Shown here: positions 1-6,330 of the stretch, piece after piece
Layout of the letters: each line of letters starts with the position of its first letter
Numbering within the stretch: the stretch's first letter is position 1
DNA from: an uncultured Gemmatimonadota bacterium
GTDB lineage: Bacteria; Gemmatimonadota; Gemmatimonadetes; Gemmatimonadales; GWC2-71-9
Reading direction: 5' to 3'
DNA length: 11,896 bases
NCBI GenBank assembly: GCA_946480845.1
Contig: CAMLLJ010000074.1
Coordinates: 1 to 11,896 of the forward strand
Made by a program: the position numbers and the translations under genes
Notes under the pieces: model-generated
What the model was told of the DNA's origin: nothing
What the model saw: only the letters and a program-made list of their open reading frames with translations
The model's database searches: none

Positions 1-1
1 C

Positions 2-979
2 TCCACGCTCTTCGACGTCTCCTTCGCCCTGGGCGCCTTCTTTGCCGGCATGGTGGTGAACGGCTCCGACCTGAGCCACGAGGCGGCCGCCGACGCGCTG
101 CCGATGCAGGACGCCTTCTCGGTGCTCTTCTTCGTCGCCGTCGGCATGCTCTTCGACCCGATGATCCTGGTCCGCGAGCCGGTCGAGGTGCTGGCCGTAG
201 TCCTCATCGTCATGGTGGGCAAGTCGATCGGCGCGTTCGCGATCGTGCTGCTCTTCCGGCGGCCGGTTGCGACGGCACTCACCATCTCGGCGAGCCTGGC
301 CCAGATCGGCGAGTTCTCCTTCATCCTCGCCGCGCTCGGCGTGAGCCTCGGGCTCCTGCCGCCCGAGGGGCAGAGCCTGATCGTCGCCGGCGCACTCCTC
401 TCGATCAGCCTCAATCCGCTCGCATTCGCGGCGGCCGCCCGGCTCTCGCGGTGGATCAACGACCGGCCGGCCCTGCTGGCGAAGCTCGAGCGGCCGGGCA
501 GCGCGCTGCACGAGCCCGATCCCGCCCTGGGCGACGCGCGGCTCACCCGCCATGCGATCATCGTCGGATATGGCCGGGTGGGCGGGACGATCGGCGAGTC
601 GCTCACGCGCCGCGGGGTGCCCTACGTGGTCGTCGAGCAGAGCATCGAGATCTTCGATCGGCTGCGCGAGCGCGGCATTCCGGCTATCTACGGCAATGCC
701 AGCCGGATGACGGTGCTGGAGGCCGCGCGGCCGGAGCGCGCCCAGCTCATCCTGGTCACCACGCCGGACCCCTTCCAGGCCCGGGCGATCGTGGAGCTGG
801 CGCGCAAGGTGAACCCGGGCATCGCGAGCGTAGTCCGGACCCACAGCCGCGAGGAGCGCGAGTACCTCGAGAAGAAGGTCGGCACCACGGCCGTGCTCGC
901 CGAGCAGGAGCTGGCGACGGCGATGGCGCGCCACGCGCTCGAGATCTGCGCGCCGCCGGGCGCGATGGTCCCCGCATGA
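2..979 (+). CDS. Kef/YbaL-type monovalent cation:proton antiporter, C-terminal part (5' truncated by window edge)
   Basis: The frame is open from base 2, so the N-terminal membrane part lies outside the window; the ATG at 50 is internal. The visible 325 residues begin with the CPA2-family stretch FALGAFFAGMVVN. Several hydrophobic segments follow, including the QIGEFSF region at about visible residues 101-107. A cytosolic TrkA-N/RCK nucleotide-binding domain then starts at about 185, with Rossmann motif GYGRVG at 189-194 and an acidic residue (VVVEQS) after the second strand. Family knowledge: these inner-membrane proteins exchange K+ or Na+ for H+, and the RCK domain gates transport in response to NAD(H) or other ligands. 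It most resembles YbaL/KefB-type proteins, but the ion cannot be assigned from sequence. The stop overlaps the next gene's ATG as ATGA (976-979), so the two are probably co-translated. Confidence 0.9.
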   Translation, partial: STLFDVSFALGAFFAGMVVNGSDLSHEAAADALPMQDAFSVLFFVAVGMLFDPMILVREPVEVLAVVLIVMVGKSIGAFAIVLLFRRPVATALTISASLAQIGEFSFILAALGVSLGLLPPEGQSLIVAGALLSISLNPLAFAAAARLSRWINDRPALLAKLERPGSALHEPDPALGDARLTRHAIIVGYGRVGGTIGESLTRRGVPYVVVEQSIEIFDRLRERGIPAIYGNASRMTVLEAARPERAQLILVTTPDPFQARAIVELARKVNPGIASVVRTHSREEREYLEKKVGTTAVLAEQELATAMARHALEICAPPGAMVPA

Positions 980-2112
980 CCGCGAGCATCCGCACGCCCG
1001 GCACGCCGTTCCTCGTGCTCGACCCGGGGCGCATGGAGCGCAACATCGCCCGCCTGGACGCGCACCTCGCCGGGCTCGGCGTGCCGCTCCGGCCTCATTT
1101 CAAGACCGCCAAGTGCCTCGAGGTCGCCCGGCGCATGTCGGGTGGGGGCATCGGTCCTGCGACCGTCTCGACGCTGCGCGAGGCGGAGGTGCTCGCCGAC
1201 GCGGGGTTCACCGACATCCTCTACGCGGTCGGCATCGCGCCGGACAAGCTGGCGAGGGTCGCCGCGCTCCGCGCCCGCGGGGTGGATCTCGCGGTGATCC
1301 TCGACAGCCCGGAGCAGGCGGAGGCCGTGGGCGTGGCCTCGCGCACGAGCGGCAGCCGGATCCCCGCGCTGATCGAGCTCGACGCCGATGGTCACCGGAG
1401 CGGCCTCGTGCCCGACGATCCGCGGGTCACGGAGCTGGCGGCGGGCATCGAATCGGCGGGCGGCGAGCTGCGCGGCGTGCTGGTGCACGCGGGCGAGTCG
1501 TACAAGTGTCGCACACTGGAGTCGCGGGCGGCCGCGGCGGAAGGCGAGCGCGCGGCAGCCGCGCACGCGGCGGAGCGCTTGCGCGGCGCCGGGCTCGCCT
1601 GCCCCGTGGTCAGCGTCGGCTCCACGCCCACGGCGCACGCCGCGCGGAGTCTCGAAGGCGTCACCGAAGTACGCGCCGGCGTCTACGTCTTCCACGACCT
1701 CGTCATGGCCGGCCTCGGTGTCTGCGCCATTGACGACATCGCCATCTCCGTCGTGGCGACGGTCATCGGGCACCAGGCCGAGAAGGGCTGGACGATCACG
1801 GACGCCGGCTGGACGGCAATGTCGCGCGACCGCGGCACCGCCGCGCAGGCCGTGGACCAGGGCTTCGGACTGGTGATGTCGCTGGAAGGGGAGATCTACG
1901 ACGACCTGATCGTCTCGGCCACGAGCCAGGAGCACGGCATCCTGTCGCTGCGGCCGGGGAGCCGCGCCGAGGCGCCCGTCCTGCCGGTGGGCACCCGGGT
2001 GCGGGTGCTGCCCAATCACGCCTGCGCCACCGCCGCGCAGTTCGGCGCCTACCAGGTGCTCGGCCCGGGCGGCTCGATCACCGCCGAGTGGCCGCGAACC
2101 GGCGGCTGGTAG
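976..2112 (+). CDS. D-threonine aldolase / D-serine dehydratase-like PLP enzyme (alanine racemase-like fold III)
   Basis: The 378-aa protein starts at the ATG overlapping the antiporter stop; an in-frame extension upstream is antiporter sequence in another frame and is not coding. Residues about 8-240 form the alanine-racemase-type PLP barrel. K43 in RPHFKTAK is the expected Schiff-base lysine, and GSTPT at 215-219 fits the phosphate-binding loop. The C-terminal D-serine-dehydratase-like domain (about 255-360) carries H348-x-C350 in the PNHAC motif, the place of the divalent metal ligands in DSD1-type enzymes. D-threonine aldolases more often have His-x-Asp there, so dehydratase-like chemistry is slightly favoured. 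Expected reactions are PLP- and metal-dependent cleavage or deamination of D-3-hydroxy amino acids in the cytosol. The substrate is not decidable from sequence. The gene ends convergently, 18 nt from GTP cyclohydrolase I. Confidence 0.87.
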   Translation: MTASIRTPGTPFLVLDPGRMERNIARLDAHLAGLGVPLRPHFKTAKCLEVARRMSGGGIGPATVSTLREAEVLADAGFTDILYAVGIAPDKLARVAALRARGVDLAVILDSPEQAEAVGVASRTSGSRIPALIELDADGHRSGLVPDDPRVTELAAGIESAGGELRGVLVHAGESYKCRTLESRAAAAEGERAAAAHAAERLRGAGLACPVVSVGSTPTAHAARSLEGVTEVRAGVYVFHDLVMAGLGVCAIDDIAISVVATVIGHQAEKGWTITDAGWTAMSRDRGTAAQAVDQGFGLVMSLEGEIYDDLIVSATSQEHGILSLRPGSRAEAPVLPVGTRVRVLPNHACATAAQFGAYQVLGPGGSITAEWPRTGGW

Positions 2113-2131
2113 GGCGCCGCCGGGACCAGCC
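2104..2131. terminator. Inverted repeat across the convergent junction of the D-amino-acid enzyme and folE
   Basis: GGCTGGT (2104-2110) and ACCAGCC (2125-2131) are a perfect 7-bp inverted repeat with a 14-nt loop that itself contains GGCGCC. Its arms touch the TAG stop of the + strand gene (2110-2112) and the stop of folE (complement of 2131-2133). No U-tract follows on either strand, so this is a candidate factor-assisted or bidirectional 3' end rather than a classical intrinsic terminator. Confidence 0.45.
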
Positions 2132-2730
2132 TAGGCGTCCCTCCACGCCAGCCGCAGGAACTCATCCCGTGTCATCGGGCAGTCACGGAACTGCCCCCGC
2201 AGCGCGCTGGTGATGGTGCGCGAGTTCTGCTTCTCGACGCCGCGCATCATCATGCAGAGGTGCACCGCCTCGATCACCACCCCGACGCCGCGCGGCTGGA
2301 GCACGTCCTCGATCGCCTGGGCCACCTGCTCGGTCAGCCGCTCCTGCACCTGCAGCCGCCGCGCGAACACCTCCACGATGCGCGGCAGCTTGGAGAGCCC
2401 GACGATCCTGCCGTCGGGGATGTAGGCGATGTGCGCCTTGCCGAAGAACGGCAGCATGTGGTGCTCGCAGAGCGAGTAGAGCTCGATGTCGCGCACCATC
2501 ACCATGCTCTCGTGCTCCTCCTCGAACACCGCGTCGCCCACCACCGACTCGACGTTCATCGCATAGCCGCGGGTGAGCCAGTGGAGCGACTTGGCCACCC
2601 GCCCGGGCGTGCGGGCCAGGCCGTCGCGCTCCGGGTCCTCGCCCAGCAGCTCGAGCTGCTGGCGCACCAGCGCCTCCATCGGCTCCACCGCCGGGATCCC
2701 GGCCAGCACCGTGTTGCCCTCAATCTCCAT
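2131..2730 (-). CDS. folE: GTP cyclohydrolase I (FolE type)
   Basis: The 199-aa protein catalyses GTP to 7,8-dihydroneopterin triphosphate plus formate, the first step of folate and tetrahydropterin synthesis, in the cytosol as a homodecamer. All key residues are visible. Zinc ligands are C88 and H91 ([12 protein letters not shown]) and C159 (HLCMMMRG). Catalytic histidines are H90 and H157, and the C-terminal [13 protein letters not shown] substrate-binding stretch is intact, so the enzyme should be active. The length is near the family norm of about 180-220 aa. The start at 2730 is preceded by a GGAG-type Shine-Dalgarno sequence; a longer frame to 2823 would only add unrelated Arg-rich residues inside the upstream gene. 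It overlaps the PTPS-like gene by 11 nt and is the last gene of the four-gene minus-strand unit. Confidence 0.96.
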   Translation of the reverse strand: MEIEGNTVLAGIPAVEPMEALVRQQLELLGEDPERDGLARTPGRVAKSLHWLTRGYAMNVESVVGDAVFEEEHESMVMVRDIELYSLCEHHMLPFFGKAHIAYIPDGRIVGLSKLPRIVEVFARRLQVQERLTEQVAQAIEDVLQPRGVGVVIEAVHLCMMMRGVEKQNSRTITSALRGQFRDCPMTRDEFLRLAWRDA

Positions 2731-3043
2731 GGTACTCCGCTCCCTGGTTCGGGGTCTCCCAGAGCCGCACGCCCGTGAGCCGCGCGGGCGCCATGCGCGG
2801 CGCGAGGTCCTGCCAGCACGCAAGGACCGCCGACTCGGCGGGCAGCGGCATGTCGAGCCTGGCGACTGCGTCGCGCATCAGGCCCTTCAGCACGTCGAAA
2901 TCGATCACGTAGCCCGTGGCCGGGTCGAGCGGCCCCTTGACGGACACCTCGAGCACGTAGAGTTGCGCCTGCGGCCGGCCCGAGGGGTGCGGCGCCTCGA
3001 ACGCCAGCCGCCGCAGGACGGTCACTTCCGGCTCAGATGCCAT
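2720..3043 (-). CDS. Shortened 6-pyruvoyl-tetrahydropterin synthase / QueD-fold protein lacking metal and catalytic residues
   Basis: The 107-aa protein follows the PTPS/QueD pattern in order: FEAPH (15-19), YVLEVSVKG (29-37), [10 protein letters not shown] (40-49), LD (63-64), WET (95-97) and a C-terminal AEYHG. True QueD/PTPS enzymes (about 120 aa) bind zinc through three histidines and use a Cys plus an Asp-His pair. Here only the first His (H19), the Asp (D64) and the substrate-anchoring Glu (E96) remain. The Cys-x3-HGH segment is shortened and reads PQAQ (24-27), and LDHHYLN is replaced by LDMPLP. Activity in the usual sense is therefore unlikely. It may be a pseudoenzyme partner of FolE, a pterin-binding protein or an altered enzyme. 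The start at 3043 has a GGGGAG Shine-Dalgarno sequence 7 nt upstream. It overlaps the Rieske oxidoreductase gene and folE by 11 nt each. Confidence 0.82.
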   Translation of the reverse strand: MASEPEVTVLRRLAFEAPHPSGRPQAQLYVLEVSVKGPLDPATGYVIDFDVLKGLMRDAVARLDMPLPAESAVLACWQDLAPRMAPARLTGVRLWETPNQGAEYHGD

Positions 3044-4574
3044 CGAGCGCTCCCCGCTCCAGCGCCGCCTCGAGGGCGAGATTGGCGCGGTCCCGCCCCA
3101 CCGTCGCGGCCGCGAGCACCCTGCCTCCCGCCTCGTAGGCCACCGTTGCATCGTGCTCGGCGAGGTCCCCGCGCACGATGGTGCGGTCCCACCGCGGCGC
3201 GTAGCCGGTGTAGTCCACCGACAGGTCGTAGTGCCTGCTCCAGAAGAAGGGCACCACGTCGAACGGTTTCCGCTGTGCCGGCTCCGCCAGGATGTTCCGC
3301 GCCGCCGCCCGGCCCTGCCGCTGCGCGAACACCCAGTGCTCGACCCGGATCAGCTCACCGGAGCGGGGATCGGGCCACCGGGCCACGTCGCCCGCGGCGT
3401 AGATCCCCGGGGCGCTGGTCTCGAGGAAACGGTCCACCACGATCCCGCGGTCCACCGTGAGCCCCGCGCGCTCCGCGAGGTCCGTCACCGGCCGCACGCC
3501 GATGCCGGCAACGACCAGGTCGGCCGCGAGCGATTCGCCGTCGTCCAGGATGACCTCGGCCCTGCCGACCGACTTCGCATGGTGCCCCAGCCGGAAGGAA
3601 ACGCCCTTCGCCTCGTGCAGGGCGCGGATCATCGCGCCTAGCTCGGGGCCGAGCGCCTTCTCGAGCGGCTGCGCATCGGGCGCGACGACCGTAACCTCGA
3701 GCCCGCGCGCCCGGAGCGACGCTGCCACCTCGAGCCCGATGAAGCTGGCCCCGATCACCACCGCCCGCCGCGCCCGGCCCGCCGCCTCGATGATCGCTCG
3801 GCTGTCCGCGAGCGAGCGGAGCAGGTACACGCGCTGGGCGGGCGCCGGGCCCGGCAGGGGCACCGGCTGCGATCCCGTCGCGATCAGCAGGGCGCCGAAG
3901 GCCCGCTCGCTCCCGTCATCGAGCCGCACCCGCCGCGCGCCCGGGTCCAGCTCGACCGCGCGGCGCCCCAGCACCAGCTCGATCCCGTGCTCGGGATAGA
4001 AGTCGTCGCCGCGGAGCGGGATCCACGCCTCTTCCGCGGTGCCGGCGAGATAGTCCTTCGAGAGGTTGGGCCGGTCGTATGGTGCATCCGGCCCCGCCTC
4101 GATGATGGTGACCGTGCCGTCGTACCCGTCGCGACGGAGTGTCTCAGCCGCCTGGTGGCCGGCGGCGCCGCCGCCGAGGATGAGCACGGAGTCGGGCCGC
4201 GAAGCGCGCACCGCCGCCGGCCTGACGGACACCTCGCGAGGCGCGCTCACGGTGATCCGCCCCGCCCGCTCGACGACCTGCCAGCAGGTGATGCCGTCGA
4301 GCGCCGGCGGGCGCCGCACCTGCCCGGTGCGCAGGTCGAACGCCGCATGGTGCCAGGGGCAGCGGATCGTCCCGTCCACCACGAGCCCCTCGTGGAGCGG
4401 CCCGCCGTAGTGCGTGCAGCGCGCGCCCACGGCGAGCACCTCGCCGCGGTCGCGCGTGAGCAGCACCGGCTCGTCGCCGACGTGACCCAGCAGCAGGTCG
4501 CCTTCGGCCAGGTCGGCGGCGGGGACGCCCAGGGTGAGGTCGGGCCCCGTGGCGGAAGGCGAGTCACTCGACAT
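3033..4574 (-). CDS. Rieske [2Fe-2S] / FAD-dependent pyridine nucleotide oxidoreductase (AIFM3-like architecture)
   Basis: The 513-aa two-domain protein begins with a Rieske domain at about 14-112, with cluster ligands C53-x-H55 and C72-x2-H75 (ARCTHYGG and RCPWHH). A flavin oxidoreductase of the ferredoxin-reductase/AIF family follows at about 127-450. It has FAD Rossmann motif GGGAAG (134-139), PYDRPNLSK (165-173), an NAD(P)H Rossmann motif GASFIG (275-280), the flavin motif GIYAAGD (390-396) and a reductase C-terminal segment around PFFWS (442-446). It should pass electrons between NAD(P)H, FAD and the [2Fe-2S] centre; the redox partner is unknown. No membrane segment is seen. The start at 4574 follows an AGGA Shine-Dalgarno sequence. 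It lies 32 nt after the DUF4142 gene and overlaps the PTPS-like gene by 11 nt, so it is probably in the operon facing the SufR-like regulator. Confidence 0.9.
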   Translation of the reverse strand: MSSDSPSATGPDLTLGVPAADLAEGDLLLGHVGDEPVLLTRDRGEVLAVGARCTHYGGPLHEGLVVDGTIRCPWHHAAFDLRTGQVRRPPALDGITCWQVVERAGRITVSAPREVSVRPAAVRASRPDSVLILGGGAAGHQAAETLRRDGYDGTVTIIEAGPDAPYDRPNLSKDYLAGTAEEAWIPLRGDDFYPEHGIELVLGRRAVELDPGARRVRLDDGSERAFGALLIATGSQPVPLPGPAPAQRVYLLRSLADSRAIIEAAGRARRAVVIGASFIGLEVAASLRARGLEVTVVAPDAQPLEKALGPELGAMIRALHEAKGVSFRLGHHAKSVGRAEVILDDGESLAADLVVAGIGVRPVTDLAERAGLTVDRGIVVDRFLETSAPGIYAAGDVARWPDPRSGELIRVEHWVFAQRQGRAAARNILAEPAQRKPFDVVPFFWSRHYDLSVDYTGYAPRWDRTIVRGDLAEHDATVAYEAGGRVLAAATVGRDRANLALEAALERGALDGI

Positions 4575-4606
4575 GAGCGGTCCTGTCGCTGGAGTGTGCG
4601 CTGCTG

Positions 4607-5143
4607 CTACTTCGCCTGCTTGAGCAGGTGCTCGGCGCCGAGCATGTGCGCCTGGAACGCCGGCGCCACCTTCACCACGAGCGCGCGGACTTCGGCGTTC
4701 TGGATCGCCGGGAGGAGCGTGCTGTTGATGGCATCGATCACGGCCTTGTGGAACGCGACCTCGTGCTGGAGGAAGGCGCGGTCGAACGCCTCGCCCTTGA
4801 GCGCGCGAAGCGACTTCATCGCGTCGGCGTGCGCCTTTGCTGAGGCCGCGTCGGCGGGCGGCGTCGGGGTGACGCCGAGCTTCGCGGCCAGGTCGCGGCC
4901 CTGCTGGCGCACGGCGGAGTGGTCGCGGACCAGCATCGCGCCGTACTCGCGCACCGCCTTGGTGCTCCCCCGCTCCGCGGCGAGCGTCCCGGTCTCGATG
5001 TCCGCGGTGTTCGCCGCATCGAAGATGGCGACGATGGTGGCATCGTCCAGCGACGGCGCGGCAGTCTGCGCCGGCGCCGGCTGGACGAGGATCAATGTAG
5101 CGCTGGCCGCGAGCAGGGCGGCGGTGAGTGAGGGAATGCGCAT
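4607..5143 (-). CDS. Exported DUF4142 protein, first gene of the redox/pterin operon
   Basis: The 178-aa protein has an N-terminal signal peptide: basic MR start, hydrophobic stretch 6-20, and a likely cleavage site near PAPAQ at 22-26. The remainder is a DUF4142 domain (ferritin-like helical bundle), recognisable from EYGAMLVRDHS (about 91-101), FDRAFLQHEVAFHKAVID and the C-terminal HMLGAEHLL stretch. The biochemical role of DUF4142 is not established; the proteins are extracytoplasmic and often found near stress genes. The start at 5143 is preceded by GGGAG nine bases upstream and about 43 nt of leader from a good promoter. A reading frame continuing upstream crosses the promoter and the regulator gene and is not coding. 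Only 32 nt separate it from the oxidoreductase gene, and no terminator is visible between them. Confidence 0.88.
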   Translation of the reverse strand: MRIPSLTAALLAASATLILVQPAPAQTAAPSLDDATIVAIFDAANTADIETGTLAAERGSTKAVREYGAMLVRDHSAVRQQGRDLAAKLGVTPTPPADAASAKAHADAMKSLRALKGEAFDRAFLQHEVAFHKAVIDAINSTLLPAIQNAEVRALVVKVAPAFQAHMLGAEHLLKQAK

Positions 5144-5192
5144 GGTGGATGACTCCCGGGTTCCAGGTTGGACCTGCAGGACCGACGCACCC

Positions 5193-5221
5193 ACCATACG
5201 CCTGCTACGCCTAAATGTCAA
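5193..5221 (-). promoter_or_regulatory. Sigma70-type promoter for the DUF4142-Rieske-PTPS-folE operon
   Basis: Read on the - strand, TTGACA (complement of 5216-5221), a 17-bp spacer and TATGGT (complement of 5193-5198) give a perfect -35 and a fair -10 at ideal spacing. The expected start is near 5186, leaving a leader of about 43 nt before the ATG at 5143. The -35 lies inside the palindrome at 5213-5228, so a bound protein there should block this promoter. Confidence 0.72.
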
Positions 5222-5234
5222 GACATTTGTTGAC
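5213..5234. promoter_or_regulatory. Candidate operator: nested inverted repeats between the divergent promoters
   Basis: AAATGTC-AA-GACATTT (5213-5228) is a perfect 7-bp inverted repeat. Overlapping it, GTCAA-N8-TTGAC (5217-5234) forms a second symmetry, containing CAAG-N6-GTTG (5219-5232). The cyanobacterial SufR operator is, from memory, CAAC-N6-GTTG, a one-base difference. The element covers the -35 of the operon promoter and ends just before the -35 of the regulator's promoter. This is the expected place for a repressor site controlling both genes. The stretch is notably AT-rich against its surroundings. Confidence 0.6.
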
Positions 5235-5237
5235 TTA

Positions 5238-5266
5238 TTGGACAAACTCGACGGACGTGCTACATT
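5238..5266 (+). promoter_or_regulatory. Sigma70-type promoter for the SufR-like regulator
   Basis: TTGGAC (5238-5243), a 17-bp spacer and TACATT (5261-5266) match the sigma70 pattern. Transcription would start near 5273, leaving a leader of about 18 nt that carries AGGAG (5281-5285) five bases before the ATG at 5291. The -35 begins four bases after the nested inverted repeats, consistent with autoregulation. Confidence 0.62.
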
Positions 5267-5290
5267 GATGGACCACGTCCAGGAGCACCG

Positions 5291-5932
5291 ATGAGCGCGA
5301 CCCCCAGCAACCAGCGGTTCCTCGAAACCACGCGCGGGCAACTGGTTACCATGCTGCGCCGGGGCCCCCATTCCGTGGACGAGCTGGCCCGTTCGGTCGG
5401 GCTGACCGACAATGCGGTGCGGGCCCACCTGGCTACGCTGGAGCGGGACGGGATGATCCGGCCCAGCGGCACTCGCCGCGGTCCGGGGGTCGGCAAGCCG
5501 GCCACGCTGTACGAGCTGCATCCCGACGGCGAGGCCTTCCTTTCCCGCGCCTATGCGCCGGTGCTCGGTGCCCTGGTCGAGGAGATCGTGGCCCAGCTCT
5601 CTCCCGAGCAGAGCGCGTCCATCCTCGACGGGCTCGGCCGCCGGCTGGCCGCCGGCGCCCCGCCGGCCTCGGCCTCCAATCGCAAGTCGAAGCTCGAGGC
5701 CGGCGTGGCCATGCTCCGCGCGCTCGGCGGCGTCGCGGAGCTCGAGGAGATGGAAGGCGGCTGGGTGATCCGCGGGTTCGGCTGCCCGCTGGCGGCGACG
5801 GTGTCGCGGCGGCCGGAAACCTGCCGGGCCGTCGAGTCGCTCATGCGCGAGATCGTCGGCCCGGACCTGGTCCAGTGCTGCCGCCACGGCGAGCGGCCCA
5901 GCTGCTGCTTCGAGGTGCCCCCCGCGGCCTGA
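5291..5932 (+). CDS. SufR-like winged-helix transcriptional regulator with cysteine-rich C-terminus
   Basis: The 213-aa protein has an N-terminal winged helix at about 10-75, with the recognition region VDELARSVGLTDNAVRAHL at 29-47 and a Gly-rich wing RRGPGVGKPATLYEL (62-76). This is the pattern of the COG2345/SufR-type regulators. The C-terminal part carries C165-x12-C178 (GFGCPL to PETC), then C196, C197, C205 and C206. SufR-type regulators use C-terminal cysteines with a first C-x12-C spacing to hold an Fe-S cluster and lose repression when it is damaged. Here the later spacing differs and there are two CC pairs. The probable role is an Fe-S, redox or NO-responsive repressor of itself and of the divergent operon. 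AGGAG sits five bases before the ATG. It ends convergently with the zinc-finger gene. Confidence 0.82.
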   Translation: MSATPSNQRFLETTRGQLVTMLRRGPHSVDELARSVGLTDNAVRAHLATLERDGMIRPSGTRRGPGVGKPATLYELHPDGEAFLSRAYAPVLGALVEEIVAQLSPEQSASILDGLGRRLAAGAPPASASNRKSKLEAGVAMLRALGGVAELEEMEGGWVIRGFGCPLAATVSRRPETCRAVESLMREIVGPDLVQCCRHGERPSCCFEVPPAA

Positions 5933-5944
5933 TGCCGCCGCGGG
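5921..5944. terminator. Inverted repeat over the convergent junction of the regulator and the TraR/DksA-like gene
   Basis: CCCGCGGC (5921-5928) and GCCGCGGG (5937-5944) form a perfect 8-bp stem with an 8-nt loop that contains the regulator's TGA (5930-5932). The other gene's stop lies 11 nt beyond. Both strands give the same G/C-rich hairpin without a following U-tract, so it may be a shared 3' end of uncertain mechanism. Confidence 0.45.
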
Positions 5945-5954
5945 CGGTCCCCGC

Positions 5955-6296
5955 CTACGCCCGTACCCCCTGCTCCACCTGTCTCGACCATCCGCAGCCC
6001 ACGCAGGTGCGCGCCTCCGGAATGGCCGACAGCCGCTCGTAGGGAATCGCCCCGCGGCAGTCGGTGCAGGTCCCATAGGTGCCCTCGCGGATGCGCGAGA
6101 GCGCATCGTGGATGAGCAGCATCCTCGCCTGGGCGCGGGCGCCCAGCGCGGGCCCGCCGACGATGTCGGGCGCCGGGCCGGGCGGCGTGAGCCGGCGAAG
6201 CTCGTACTTGAGCTCCGCGGACAGTTCCTCGAGCTGTTCCGCCGTCAGCGAAGCCGGCGGCGGCATCGAAGCGCTGGTGGCGCGTACTGCAGTCAT
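5955..6296 (-). CDS. TraR/DksA-family zinc-finger protein
   Basis: The 113-aa protein has a helical region at about 17-72 followed by a DksA/TraR C4 zinc finger: C77-x2-C80 (GTCTDC) and C98-x2-C101 (RTCVGC) with 17 residues between. The linker REGTYGTCTDCRGAIPYERL is typical of the family. DksA and relatives bind the secondary channel of RNA polymerase and modulate promoters in stress or with ppGpp. The helical part here is short and I do not see the DxxDxA tip motif of true DksA, so a variant role or another partner is possible. The start at 6296 is supported by GGGAGG about seven bases upstream. It follows the 132-aa gene by 34 nt on the same strand and is probably co-transcribed. Confidence 0.88.
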   Translation of the reverse strand: MTAVRATSASMPPPASLTAEQLEELSAELKYELRRLTPPGPAPDIVGGPALGARAQARMLLIHDALSRIREGTYGTCTDCRGAIPYERLSAIPEARTCVGCGWSRQVEQGVRA

Positions 6297-6330
6297 GGCA
6301 GGTCCCTCCCTTCGAATCAGTCGTGTCGTG

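Noticed and set aside
688..2019. 443-codon open frame on the - strand
   Set aside because: It is antisense to the clearly homologous antiporter and D-amino-acid enzyme genes and has Arg/His-rich low-complexity content. Long shadow frames are common in GC-rich DNA.
5164..5176. Short hairpin CAGGT-TGG-ACCTG in the leader of the DUF4142 operon
   Set aside because: A 5-bp stem with a 3-nt loop is too small to propose a riboswitch or attenuator; no conserved aptamer is recognised.
5144..6106. Upstream extension of the DUF4142 gene at 4607-5143
   Set aside because: It would cross the promoter gap and the SufR-like gene in antisense. The signal peptide begins at 5143 with a Shine-Dalgarno sequence.
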